This document shows, in pieces, positions 18,197 through 26,295 of a stretch of DNA of 64,000 bases (position 1 is its first letter; the number at the start of each line of letters is the position of its first letter). A program made the translations under genes and the position numbers. Under the pieces are notes generated by a model that saw only the letters and a list, made by a program, of their open reading frames with translations, was not told the DNA's origin and searched no databases. Source of the stretch: Asticcacaulis sp. AC460. GTDB lineage: Bacteria; Pseudomonadota; Alphaproteobacteria; Caulobacterales; Caulobacteraceae. The stretch lies in assembly GCF_000495795.1 (NCBI RefSeq), contig NZ_AWGD01000008.1, positions 1 to 64,000 on the forward strand, read 5' to 3'.

Positions 18197-19254
18197 ACCG
18201 GCTTCTGCAGGATGATGCCGTACCAGCCGAGACCGGCATAGGTCTCGTAACCCGGCGTCTTGTGGAAGGCGATCATGGTGCCGTGGGGGTCGCTGTAGTG
18301 GCCGGACAGCTTGCCTTCGGTGTGCAGGCGGACATGTTCGGTCAGCAGGCCCTTGCCGTCGGATGAAGCGATAACCAGGCCCTGGGCGTCGACCATCAGC
18401 ACGCGGGTGCGGGCCTTTTCCTCGTCGGACAGGCGCACGCCCTTGGTGATGCTGGCAGCCTGGGGCTGCCAGTCGAAATGGATGCCCAGTATGCCGACCA
18501 GTTCGCCATTGACGTCGCCATTGCGGCGGACGCCGGTGGCGTAGGTGGCGATCTGGGCGTTGCCCAGCAAGGGTTCGGTGGTGATGTCGGCCACCGCGAA
18601 ATCGCTGCCCGAGCGTAGGGTAGCGGCGCGCGAGAACCACAGCCGGTCATGGACATTGCGGCCGATGATATGGTGGCGGTCCGGCCGGCCGTTGGCGATG
18701 ACATTGCCGTTCAGGTCGCACAGCCACAGGTCGATATAGACGGTGTAGGAGTCGAGGATGACGCCCAAGCGCTGACAGGCATAGGCGCGGCTTTCCGCCG
18801 TCGGGATGACGGCGTGGTTGACCAGGGCCGAGTCCGTCGCCCACCAGCGCACATCGCAGGTCCGTTCGTACAGGTTGCGGTCGATCAGCTCGATGGCGTT
18901 CAGCGCCAGGTCGGTCAGGCGGGCCCCCTGGCTCTGTCGCGCCAGGGACTGGGTGAGGGCGTCCAGGGTGACGATTTCGTCGCCCAGATCCTTGGCCAGG
19001 CCTTCGACCTCGCCGGAAATGCTGCGGACTTCGTCGGCGACGACGGAAAATCCCGCGCCCTTGTCGCCGGCATGTTTGGCCTCGATCAGGGCATTCAGGG
19101 CCAGGATACGCAGTTTCGACGTGACCTGGCGGATGTCGCGGACCTTTTGCCCGGTCACCGTCTTGGCGCGGGCGGTTTGGGTGATGATGTCGGCCAGGGA
19201 AATATTCTGGGATACGCTACTGTTTACGCTACTGGCATGTACGGGGGAGGACAT
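18193..19254 (-). CDS. Soluble MCP-tip protein with C-terminal sensor domain, copy 1
   Basis: A 353-residue protein without membrane segments. Residues about 40-75 carry a chemoreceptor hairpin tip (ILALNALIEAKHAGDKGAGF, then VVADEV), the part that in MCPs contacts CheA and CheW. About residues 120-350 look like a Cache/PAS-like sensor region beginning LIDRNLYERTCDVRWWATDS. The order is the reverse of classical receptors. AAGGAG lies 6 bases before the ATG at 19254. The next gene upstream (19431-20468) is a clear paralogue. Its role could be cytosolic ligand sensing for taxis or a two-component system; inference. Confidence 0.8.
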   Translation of the reverse strand: MSSPVHASSVNSSVSQNISLADIITQTARAKTVTGQKVRDIRQVTSKLRILALNALIEAKHAGDKGAGFSVVADEVRSISGEVEGLAKDLGDEIVTLDALTQSLARQSQGARLTDLALNAIELIDRNLYERTCDVRWWATDSALVNHAVIPTAESRAYACQRLGVILDSYTVYIDLWLCDLNGNVIANGRPDRHHIIGRNVHDRLWFSRAATLRSGSDFAVADITTEPLLGNAQIATYATGVRRNGDVNGELVGILGIHFDWQPQAASITKGVRLSDEEKARTRVLMVDAQGLVIASSDGKGLLTEHVRLHTEGKLSGHYSDPHGTMIAFHKTPGYETYAGLGWYGIILQKPV

Positions 19255-19315
19255 GACAAGCTCCTTTTGCGCTGCAACATGTCCATGGATCGGCGGCGCA
19301 AGCTTAACGCGCGGT

Positions 19316-19336
19316 TAAAAATTTCCGCTGCGGAAA
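19316..19336 (-). terminator. Probable intrinsic terminator of upstream MCP-tip gene
   Basis: On the minus strand TTTCCG-CAG-CGGAAA is followed by TTTTT. It lies between the two tandem copies and would end transcripts of the gene at 19431-20468. Confidence 0.5.
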
Positions 19337-19430
19337 CTATTCCATAGGTGGAATTGGTATTATCGGGCGCGAGTGTCACGCAAATGTCGCGCAAGGTTTA
19401 AACCGCAACCATTTACTGGCTTTGCGGCGG

Positions 19431-20468
19431 TCAGGCGGGCTTCTGCACGATGACGCCGTACCAGCCCAATCCCTTATAGGTTTCGTAGCCCGGCGTGCGG
19501 TGGAAGGCGGTGACCGTGCCGTCGTGGTCGGTGTAGTGGCCGTGGTCGCGGCCTTCGGTCTTCAGGTTCAGGGTCTCGTTGAGCGACGCCTTGCCGTGGC
19601 AATCGGCGATTATGCGGCCGCGGGCGTCGGTCAGCATGACGCGGGAACGTTTCCGATCGTCGGCGGAAAGCCGCGCCCCCTGGGTGATGGCCAGGGCCTG
19701 GGGCGCCCAGTCGAAGTGGATGCCCAGAACGCCCAGCAGCTTGCCGTCGGCGTCGCCGTTCTCACGGACACCGGTGGCGTAGGTGGCGACCTGGGCGCCC
19801 CCGAGCCACGGATTGGCGGTGACGTCATCGACGGCGAAATCGTTGCCCGTTGCCAGATTTCGTGATTTCTGGAACCATGGTGCATTGGCGACGCTGCGGC
19901 CGGCGACGTCGTAGGTTGAGGGCCGGCCGTTGGCGATGACGTGGCCGTCGAGGTCGCAAAGCCACAGGTCGAGATAGACGGTGTAGGCGTCGAGGATGAC
20001 GCCCAGCCGTTTTGAAGCGTGGCGGCAGGCCGACTTGTCGTGGCTTTGGGCGGCGTCGACAAAGGCCGAGTCGGTCGCCCACCAGCGCACGTCGCAGGTC
20101 CGTTCATAGAGGTTGCGGTCGATCAGCTCGATGGCGTTGTGCGCGAGGTCGGTCAGCCGATCGCCCTGGCTGGCCTGGGCCATGGCCTGGGTCAGCGTCT
20201 CCAGGGCGTTGATCTCGCCCAGCAGTTCGACGGCGAGGTCCCTGGACAGGACTTCGACGCGGCCGGAGATGGCCTTGACCTCGTCGGCGACGACGCCGAA
20301 GCCGGCGCCCATGTCGCCGGCGCGGCGGGCTTCGATCAGGGCGTTGAGCGCCAGCATCCGCAGCATGGAGGTGACCGAGCGGATGTCGTTGACCTTGCCC
20401 GACATTATGGTGCGCGCCCGGGACGAGTGGGCGATGATTTCGTTCAGACTAACGCTGGACTCTTGCAC
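19431..20468 (-). CDS. Soluble MCP-tip protein with C-terminal sensor domain, copy 2
   Basis: A 345-residue paralogue of the preceding protein with the same order: tip (MLALNALIEARRAGDMGAGF, then VVADEV) and a C-terminal Cache-like region from LIDRNLYERTCDVRWWATDS to an identical GYETY-GLGWYG end. GTG at 20468 is chosen because GGGGAGG precedes it by four bases; the frame is open to a TTG at 20498. The tip is only about 35 residues and lacks long methylation helices, so methylation-based adaptation is unlikely. A terminator-like hairpin separates the two copies, so each is probably transcribed on its own. Confidence 0.8.
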   Translation of the reverse strand: MQESSVSLNEIIAHSSRARTIMSGKVNDIRSVTSMLRMLALNALIEARRAGDMGAGFGVVADEVKAISGRVEVLSRDLAVELLGEINALETLTQAMAQASQGDRLTDLAHNAIELIDRNLYERTCDVRWWATDSAFVDAAQSHDKSACRHASKRLGVILDAYTVYLDLWLCDLDGHVIANGRPSTYDVAGRSVANAPWFQKSRNLATGNDFAVDDVTANPWLGGAQVATYATGVRENGDADGKLLGVLGIHFDWAPQALAITQGARLSADDRKRSRVMLTDARGRIIADCHGKASLNETLNLKTEGRDHGHYTDHDGTVTAFHRTPGYETYKGLGWYGVIVQKPA

Positions 20469-20578
20469 AGTACCTCCCCAAACGATTGCACCGCACAATA
20501 GGTAGGTTTTCGAAGGTTAAGAGAATCTTAAATACGGTATTATGTGCAACCGATTTTGGCCATTGGGCCGTCCATTGC

Positions 20579-21835
20579 CTAAAGCCTGTCGCGCAGCGCG
20601 TAGTAGCTCAACCCTGCCACGAGGGCGGGCCAGCGCAGCATGCGGCCGCCAAAGAAGGCCGGGGTGGGAAGACGGCTCAACAGGTCGAGATCGCGCGAAT
20701 CACCCGTGATGGCGCGGGCCAGCAGCTTGCCGAAGTAGGGCGCCAGGACGACGCCCTGGCCGCTGTAGCCGGCGCTGACGAAGACGTCGGGCGCCAGTTG
20801 CCGGACAAAGGGGGCGCGGGTCATGGTGATGGCCAGGGTGCCGCCCCAGCCATGGGTGATCTGTAGGTCGACGAGTTGCGGGTAGATTTTCAGCATGTTG
20901 CGGCGGACTAAGGCTTTGATGTCCTTCGGGAACCACGGGGTGTAGTTCTCGCCGCCGCCGAACAGCAGCCGGTTGTCCGGCGTGCGGCGCCAGTAGTTGA
21001 CGACGAAACGCGAGTCCGAGGCGGCGAAGTTGCTGCGCAGGATGGTGTGGTCGGGCAGGGGGGCGGTGACCAGGATGAAATTGTTGATCGGCATCACCCG
21101 GGCGTCGATCTGTTCGCTCAGGCCTTCCATATAGCCATTGCCGCAGATGAGGAGGCGTTTGGCTTTGATGCGGCGGCCATTGGACAGGGTGAGGTTGGTG
21201 CCGTCGTAGCGGAGGACGCGGCTGTTCTCGTAGAGTTTGGTGCCGTGGGATTGGGCGGCGCGGGCCATGCCGAGCGCCAGCTTAAGCGGGTGAAGGTGGC
21301 CGCCGCCGCCATCGAAAATGCCACCGTGATAGACGTCGGTGCCCAGTTCTGTGGCGGTTTCGGCTTGGGTCAGGAAAGCGAGTTTGTCGTAGCCGTAGCG
21401 TTTTTGCACGAAGTCGGCATAGGCGCGGTCGTCGGCTTCGAAGCGCGGCTTGTGCCAGGCATGGACCAGGCCGGGTTTGAAGTCGCAGTCGATATTGAGC
21501 GCGTCGAGGTGGGCGCGGGCGTCCATGGCCATGTCCCAGAACTGGCGCGCCATGTCCTCACCGAACATGCCCTCCAGGGTTTCGGGATCCAGGCGCTGGC
21601 CGGTATGGACCTGGCCGCCGTTGCGGCCCGACGCGCCGGAGCCGATGCGGCCGCCTTCGAGGACGGTGCAGTCTATGCCCTGGCGCGACAGCTCCAGGGC
21701 GGCGCCCAGGCCGGTATAGCCGCCGCCGATGATGGCGACATCGGTTTCGATATCGCCTTCGACGGTGGGGAAGGCGGGGATGTCGGCCGTGTCGGCGTAC
21801 CAGGACTCGACCGGGTGACCGGTATTGCTCGTCAT
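20579..21835 (-). CDS. puuB: Gamma-glutamylputrescine oxidase, FAD-dependent
   Basis: A 418-residue flavoprotein of the DAO/glycine-oxidase-like family. The FAD dinucleotide motif DVAIIGGGYTGLGAALELS (residues about 32-50) and the second contact SGASGRNGGQVHTG are intact, and a C-terminal AGYSGQGVVLAPYFG closes the fold. PuuB oxidises gamma-glutamylputrescine to the aldehyde, giving hydrogen peroxide and ammonia. Its ATG at 21835 overlaps the stop of the glutamine-synthetase-like gene by one base (TAATG), so the synthetase and oxidase are coupled. Expression is probably from operator site 5. Confidence 0.87.
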   Translation of the reverse strand: MTSNTGHPVESWYADTADIPAFPTVEGDIETDVAIIGGGYTGLGAALELSRQGIDCTVLEGGRIGSGASGRNGGQVHTGQRLDPETLEGMFGEDMARQFWDMAMDARAHLDALNIDCDFKPGLVHAWHKPRFEADDRAYADFVQKRYGYDKLAFLTQAETATELGTDVYHGGIFDGGGGHLHPLKLALGMARAAQSHGTKLYENSRVLRYDGTNLTLSNGRRIKAKRLLICGNGYMEGLSEQIDARVMPINNFILVTAPLPDHTILRSNFAASDSRFVVNYWRRTPDNRLLFGGGENYTPWFPKDIKALVRRNMLKIYPQLVDLQITHGWGGTLAITMTRAPFVRQLAPDVFVSAGYSGQGVVLAPYFGKLLARAITGDSRDLDLLSRLPTPAFFGGRMLRWPALVAGLSYYALRDRL

Positions 21836-23262
21836 TACACGTTCAGCAGCAGGAATTCACGTTCCCAGGGGCTGATGGTCTGCATGAAGGTCTCGTATTC
21901 GAAGAGTTTGACGCGCGAATAGGCGGTGACGAACTGCGGGCCCAGGATGTCGATGATGGGTTGGGCGCGCTCCAGCTTGATGATGGCCTGGACCAGCGAG
22001 TAGGGCAGGTCGCCCTGGGGGAGGGTCGAGGCGTCGTGGCTGACCGGATCGGCGGGCTTGAGCTTATCGACCATGCCGAGATAGCCCGAGGCCAGGACGG
22101 CGGCGATGGCCAGGTACGGGTTGGCGTCCGACGACGGAATACGATTTTCCAGGCGGCGGTTGGCCGGGTCGGCCGGCGGCACGCGCAGGCCGGCGGTGCG
22201 GTTGTCGTAGCCCCACTGGGTGTTGACCGGGGCGCCCGAGCCGCGCGAGAGGCGGCGGTAGGAGTTGACATAGGGCGCCAGCAGCGAGGTGATGGCCGGC
22301 ATGTATTTCTGCTGGCCGGCGATGAAGGAGAAGAAGGCCTCGGTCGGCTCGCCGGTCTTGGGGTCCGAGAACAGGTTCTGGCCGGTCTTGGCGTCGACGA
22401 TCGACTGGTGGATGTGCATGGCCGAGCCCGGCTCCTGAGCCATCGGCTTGGCCATGAAGGTGGCGTAGATGTCGTGTTCCAGCGCTGTTTCCTTGATGGT
22501 GCGCTTGAACATCAGCACCTGGTCGGCCAGTTCCAACGGGTCACCGTGGCGCAGGTTGATTTCCATCTGGGCGACGCCGGATTCGTGGATCAGGGTGTCG
22601 ATTTCCAGGCCCTGGCTTTCCGAGTATTCGTACATGTCCTCGAACAGGGCGTCGAACTCGTTGACCGCCGAGATGGAATAGCCCTGGCGGCCGGTTTCCG
22701 GACGGCCTGAGCGGCCGATCGGCGGTTTGAGGGGGTAGTCGGGGTCGACGTTCTTTTCGACGAGGTAGAATTCGAGTTCCGGGGCGATGACCGGTTTCCA
22801 GCCTTTGGCGGTGTAATAGCTGAGGACGCGGCGCAGGACCTGGCGCGGGCTTTCCTCGACCGGGCGGCCGTCGGGATGGAAGGCGTCGTGGATGACCTGG
22901 GCCGTCGGGTCGTGGGCCCACGGCACGGCGGCCAGGGTGTTGAAGTCGGGCTTCAGGAAGATGTCGGTGTCGGACTGGACGGTGCCGACGACGCCTTCAA
23001 GGTCAGGGTAGTCGCCGGTGATGGTTTGATAGAAGACGGCCAGGGGCAGGTTCATATAGGGGGCGCTGAGGAACTTCTTCGACGGCATGATCTTGCCGCG
23101 CGCCACCCCGGCCAGGTCGGGGATCAGGCACTCGATCTCCTCGATATTCTGGTTCTGCAGCCAGCCGCGGGCTTCTTCGAGATCGCGGGCGCCGCGTTTG
23201 GCAAACGACAACTTGTGGCGTTTGTTCTTGGATTTCATATAGCTGTCGTGCGACATTTTCAT
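21835..23262 (-). CDS. puuA: Gamma-glutamylputrescine synthetase (glutamine synthetase fold)
   Basis: A 475-residue protein with a GS beta-grasp and catalytic domain: IECLIPDLAGVARGKIMP, the metal ligands in PELEFYLVE, PGSAMHIHQS and the ATP/glutamate region STQWGYDNRTAGLRVP. Sequence style and coupling to puuB suggest the main gamma-glutamylputrescine synthetase. It is the second GS-like gene of the locus. The start at 23262 has no strong ribosome site; in-frame ATGs follow at the third and ninth codons. Operator site 5 is about 100 bases upstream. Confidence 0.87.
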   Translation of the reverse strand: MKMSHDSYMKSKNKRHKLSFAKRGARDLEEARGWLQNQNIEEIECLIPDLAGVARGKIMPSKKFLSAPYMNLPLAVFYQTITGDYPDLEGVVGTVQSDTDIFLKPDFNTLAAVPWAHDPTAQVIHDAFHPDGRPVEESPRQVLRRVLSYYTAKGWKPVIAPELEFYLVEKNVDPDYPLKPPIGRSGRPETGRQGYSISAVNEFDALFEDMYEYSESQGLEIDTLIHESGVAQMEINLRHGDPLELADQVLMFKRTIKETALEHDIYATFMAKPMAQEPGSAMHIHQSIVDAKTGQNLFSDPKTGEPTEAFFSFIAGQQKYMPAITSLLAPYVNSYRRLSRGSGAPVNTQWGYDNRTAGLRVPPADPANRRLENRIPSSDANPYLAIAAVLASGYLGMVDKLKPADPVSHDASTLPQGDLPYSLVQAIIKLERAQPIIDILGPQFVTAYSRVKLFEYETFMQTISPWEREFLLLNV

Positions 23263-23364
23263 CTCGGGACTCAGGATTGCTGATCATGACACTCAACCGA
23301 GCATTTGGAAAATCAACCAAATGCGACCCGTGGTCCGCGGTGTAACCGCCGGAGCGTCGTGAAA

Positions 23365-23378
23365 ATTGTGATCACAAT
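23365..23378. promoter_or_regulatory. Palindromic operator, site 5 of 5
   Basis: ATTGTGATCACAAT, a perfect palindrome identical to site 4, lies in the spacer between puuA-puuB (minus) and the RNA methyltransferase gene (plus, start 23408). By analogy with the other sites it should act on puuA-puuB. Confidence 0.75.
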
Positions 23379-23407
23379 ATGCCAGAGTAAAGAGAGGCAG
23401 GCAAGCC

Positions 23408-24181
23408 GTGGCCGACATCATTTCCATCACAGACCCGTCAGACGACCGGTTACGGCTGTATCGCGACGTCAAGGACCGCGACCTAACGGGCAGGGATGGG
23501 TTGTTCATGGCCGAGGGCAAGGTGGTGATCGAACGGCTGTTCCGCTCGCCATGGTGCTTTTGTATCAGTGTACTAACGACGTCGGAGCGGTTGAAAACGC
23601 TGGATATTTCACAGGCGGGTGACGTGCCGGTCTATGTTGTCGAACAGGCCGTCATGGATCAGGTGGCGGGTTTTGCGATCCATCGCGGTTATCTGGCTTT
23701 GGGCCGGTATGCCGGCCCGGCGGGTTTGGGAGAGGTCTTGAAGCCGGGCCGGGCGCGGGTGTTGGCACTGTCGGCGATTGCCAATACAGACAATATGGGC
23801 GGGTTGATGCGCAATGCCGCCGCGTTCGGGGTCGATGCGGTGGTGCTGGATGTAGCCTGCTGCGATCCGCTGTACCGCAAGGCCATCCGAGTCAGCGTCG
23901 GTGGGGTGTTCCAGGTGCCGCATGTGCGGGTGCCGAACCTGATCGAGGCCCTGGCAGAGCAGGGATTGTCGCCGTATGCGCTGAGCCCGTCGGGAACGGT
24001 TGCGTTGGATGAGGTCGTGCCGGGGATGCGGTCAGCGTTCCTGTTCGGGGCGGAAGGGCCAGGTTTAACGGCCGAAGTCATGGCTGCCTGTACGACGGTG
24101 CGAATCGCTATGCATGGCGGGTTTGACAGCCTGAATGTGGCGACGACCAGTGGGATCGTGCTGTATCATATGTGCCGGTAG
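23408..24181 (+). CDS. TrmH/SpoU-family RNA 2'-O-methyltransferase
   Basis: A 257-residue SPOUT methyltransferase. The N-terminal substrate-binding segment (DLTGRDGLFMAEGKVVIERL) and the three SPOUT motifs NTDNMGGLMRNAAAFG, LFGAEGPGL and LNVATTSGIVLY, which form the trefoil knot that binds S-adenosylmethionine, are all present. It would methylate a ribose in tRNA or rRNA; the exact position cannot be told. It begins with GTG at 23408, right after operator site 5, but has no evident link to polyamine metabolism. Confidence 0.88.
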   Translation: MADIISITDPSDDRLRLYRDVKDRDLTGRDGLFMAEGKVVIERLFRSPWCFCISVLTTSERLKTLDISQAGDVPVYVVEQAVMDQVAGFAIHRGYLALGRYAGPAGLGEVLKPGRARVLALSAIANTDNMGGLMRNAAAFGVDAVVLDVACCDPLYRKAIRVSVGGVFQVPHVRVPNLIEALAEQGLSPYALSPSGTVALDEVVPGMRSAFLFGAEGPGLTAEVMAACTTVRIAMHGGFDSLNVATTSGIVLYHMCR

Positions 24182-24243
24182 GAGGGAGTTACTCTGAAAA
24201 AGGGGGGCACCCTGTATTGACACTGTTGCGAGATTTAATTTAC

Positions 24244-24268
24244 GCAATTGACAACCTGTCCCCGAAAT
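24244..24268 (+). repeat. RAYT-flanking repeat, left copy
   Basis: A 25-base sequence beginning GCAATTGACAACCTGTCCCC is perfectly repeated at 25122-25146 on the other side of the transposase gene. An inverted partial copy stands at 24349-24370, so the left side can fold into a hairpin with about 80 bases between arms. Confidence 0.85.
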
Positions 24269-24348
24269 TCCTATATCCTTATACCAGTGTAAATATACTT
24301 TTTACTTCGCTTTTTCTAGCTCACCCCTGGTATAACGTAAGGGTGGAG

Positions 24349-24370
24349 TTTTGGGGACAGGTTGTCAAAT
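24349..24370 (-). repeat. RAYT-flanking repeat, inverted partial copy
   Basis: TTTGGGGACAGGTTGTCAAA is the inverse of the core of the 25-base repeat. It lies immediately downstream of the transposase stop codon. Confidence 0.75.
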
Positions 24371-24371
24371 A

Positions 24372-25052
24372 TCAAAATAATGGCAGGCTGTCGTTCTTTT
24401 GCTCCGACTTGACCTTTGGTTTAGGGCCGCGTTTTTGGGGTGAGAGCTTTTTGCCTGACGCCTGCTCCAGGTGCTCGATCCATGCCCTGCTCCCGACCGG
24501 CCGGCCCGTATGTTCGGACATCAAAACCTCAGACCACAAAGCATGATCCTCAGGCACATCCGCAAGGAATGCGGAAAAATCGCCAATGCGATCCAGCCCT
24601 GGAGCGACCGTGACGTGACCCGAATCCATGCCCGCGATGTGCGCTTGTGCACTCGACCATGGCCACGCCTCAGCCTTGGCGGTTAGCTTCGCCTTGACCG
24701 GATTGAGCGCGACATACCGAAACGCCGCCATCAGATGATCTTCGTCCATGGCGACGGAACCGAAGCGCGCCTGGAAAAGGTGCCCGCTCCACCGCCCCCG
24801 TGTGCCGACAAAGGCCGTGTAACGGCGATGGGCCTCACCGACCGCCCGCGCCAATCCGCCTTCGTCGGACGGCGTCAGGATAAGGTGGACATGGTTCAGC
24901 ATCAGGCAATAGGCCCAGCACTCGACGGCGTGTCGCCGCAGTTGCGCGCTCATGAGATCGAGATAGATCTGTTCGTCGCCCGCTTCGAAGAATATCCGCT
25001 CGCGGCGATTGCCACGCTGCGTCACATGGTGAGGAACGCCAGGAATGACCAT
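24372..25052 (-). CDS. REP-associated tyrosine transposase (RAYT, IS200/IS605-like Y1)
   Basis: A 226-residue Y1 HUH transposase-like protein. The N-terminus VIPGVPHHVTQRGNRRE, the metal-binding HUH motif in LNHVHLIL and the candidate catalytic tyrosine in AHRRYTAF are present, with the RYVALNPVKAKL motif of RAYTs. The C-terminal tail is basic (KKLSPQKRGPKPKVK). RAYTs are single-copy enzymes linked to REP hairpins, and here 25-base repeats flank the gene. The usual N-terminal ARLA residues occur just upstream in another frame, hinting at a one-base deletion; translation from ATG at 25052 would give a nearly full protein without a visible ribosome site. Confidence 0.82.
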   Translation of the reverse strand: MVIPGVPHHVTQRGNRRERIFFEAGDEQIYLDLMSAQLRRHAVECWAYCLMLNHVHLILTPSDEGGLARAVGEAHRRYTAFVGTRGRWSGHLFQARFGSVAMDEDHLMAAFRYVALNPVKAKLTAKAEAWPWSSAQAHIAGMDSGHVTVAPGLDRIGDFSAFLADVPEDHALWSEVLMSEHTGRPVGSRAWIEHLEQASGKKLSPQKRGPKPKVKSEQKNDSLPLF

Positions 25053-25121
25053 AGGGCAAGACGAGCCACCGGTTCAGCTCCGGTTGCTGAGGCCGCCACA
25101 CTAACACGCGAGGTAAGTTAG

Positions 25122-25146
25122 GCAATTGACAACCTGTCCCCGAAAT
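25122..25146 (+). repeat. RAYT-flanking repeat, right copy
   Basis: Perfect direct copy of 24244-24268. Two shorter pieces with TGTCCCCGAAA follow at 25230-25240 and 25244-25254, spaced by 14 bases, so the right side carries a decayed array. Confidence 0.85.
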
Positions 25147-25306
25147 CTCCCTTATGGTCCCTCCTCCTCGATAGGTAACAGTCAAAACGGCCGCCACCGA
25201 TACGTAGGAAGGATAAATCAATTACGCCATGTCCCCGAAATCCTGTCCCCGAAACCTCCCGAAATCCGTTTTCATCTTTAGTCTTTCGGTTGTTCGCCCA
25301 AAATTC

Positions 25307-25657
25307 CTATTTATCGATTATTGAACTGAGAACGCATCCAGAATAAGCATCTACCTCAACCAAACGCCTCCCACCGAGCGACGGACTTGAATAGAAATCC
25401 GCCGGATAGGCTTCCAAACGCCACTTCCGCCCCACAAGTTTCGCCTCAAAAGGTCCCAGATCGTTCAAATCATCATCACCCGGGAATGAGCGGTAAAACT
25501 GCATGGCTGCCTCTATGGCTTCGTCAGCACTAATAATGTGGTCCAGGCTCCTTACATCATCGTGCAAGCAGCTGTACCCGTATATTACGCCGCTTTCTTC
25601 CGAAGCTATGTCCCCCGACGTCATCATGGCAAATATTACAGCAAATTCAACTAACAA
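25307..25657 (-). CDS. Small exported protein of unknown function
   Basis: A 116-residue product with a short hydrophobic N-terminus (LVEFAVIFAMMTS), then a helix (ADEAIEAAMQFYRSF) and beta-rich remainder ending GGRRLVEVDAYSGCVLSS. The helix-then-strand pattern with KWRLEAYP and a GG-VEVDA-G-VL end recalls small NTF2-fold or PepSY-like immunity proteins, but this is a weak resemblance. Base composition is clearly more AT-rich than in the rest of the window, suggesting transfer. It is the second gene of a short minus-strand set after 25790-26173. Confidence 0.55.
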   Translation of the reverse strand: MLVEFAVIFAMMTSGDIASEESGVIYGYSCLHDDVRSLDHIISADEAIEAAMQFYRSFPGDDDLNDLGPFEAKLVGRKWRLEAYPADFYSSPSLGGRRLVEVDAYSGCVLSSIIDK

Positions 25658-25789
25658 TGTTTGCCTCCAACTACAGATTTATACCAATTTTTTCGAGCTG
25701 TTGTATAGCTGTGGTTTCGGGAATACGTGTCGCCGAAATTCAAATTCAGGATTTATGTGCTAATTTCCTGAATATTCGGTCCCGCGCAA

Positions 25790-26173
25790 CTAACGATTCT
25801 GTGCCTTCTTTTCTCTTTGCAAAGCTCCTCCAATCAAAAATCCGATAATGGAAACGACTAAAATAACAAAACTCACATATATGTGCTCCCTCTTGGCGTT
25901 AACCAGCTGAGGAAAATGGTTTATAGTCAAGATCCAAAATATATTCACGATGAAGAGAGATATGGAGGCTCCTCTTATAATGTTACCAGGTCGTCCATCG
26001 CCTCCAATTTTTTGTTTTTCGGGCCATATATTTAATATAAATATAAGAATGATTGCTGTTGCCCAGAGTATATATTTAAGTTTTCCGCTTGAATATTTTT
26101 CATCATAGGCCGGCAGGGCGAAGGCCAGCCACAAAAAGACGCCTTGCACCGACCATAGGAACGACCGCATCAC
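25790..26173 (-). CDS. Small membrane protein of unknown function
   Basis: A 127-residue protein with four hydrophobic segments (about residues 5-20, 33-50, 70-86 and 100-118) and a basic C-terminus (REKKAQNR). It starts with GTG at 26173 or ATG at 26170; the ATG overlaps the stop of an upstream coding remnant (TGATG). Codons are AT-rich and contrast with the flanking genes. A membrane immunity protein for the lost upstream gene is possible, but nothing in the sequence proves it. Confidence 0.6.
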   Translation of the reverse strand: MMRSFLWSVQGVFLWLAFALPAYDEKYSSGKLKYILWATAIILIFILNIWPEKQKIGGDGRPGNIIRGASISLFIVNIFWILTINHFPQLVNAKREHIYVSFVILVVSIIGFLIGGALQREKKAQNR

Positions 26174-26295
26174 TTTTCCCGCTTTAACAGTTTATCAAAA
26201 CGAGCATATTCTTTTCGGCAAGTCCAGCGTGCATTTTTGATGCCGATCTCGTCGAGTACGGTGCCAAAATGTTCCCGTCCGTCGATGCGCAGCCC
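26170..26295 (-). pseudogene. Orphan C-terminal coding remnant
   Basis: On the minus strand 41 codons are open between an in-frame TGA at 26296-26298 and the stop at 26170-26172. They read like a real protein end (IDGREHFGTVLDEIGIKNAR, then a basic tail with WTCRKEYARFDKLL). There is no ATG and no upstream continuation. The stop overlaps the start of the membrane gene, as in an operon. The upstream part has been lost or replaced at about 26296, where the sequence turns GC-rich. Confidence 0.5.

Noticed and set aside
1458-23378. TGTGATCACA sites as CRP/FNR boxes
   Set aside because: CRP sites have TGTGA and TCACA separated by six bases. Here the halves abut, so the spacing is wrong, and all copies are at polyamine genes.
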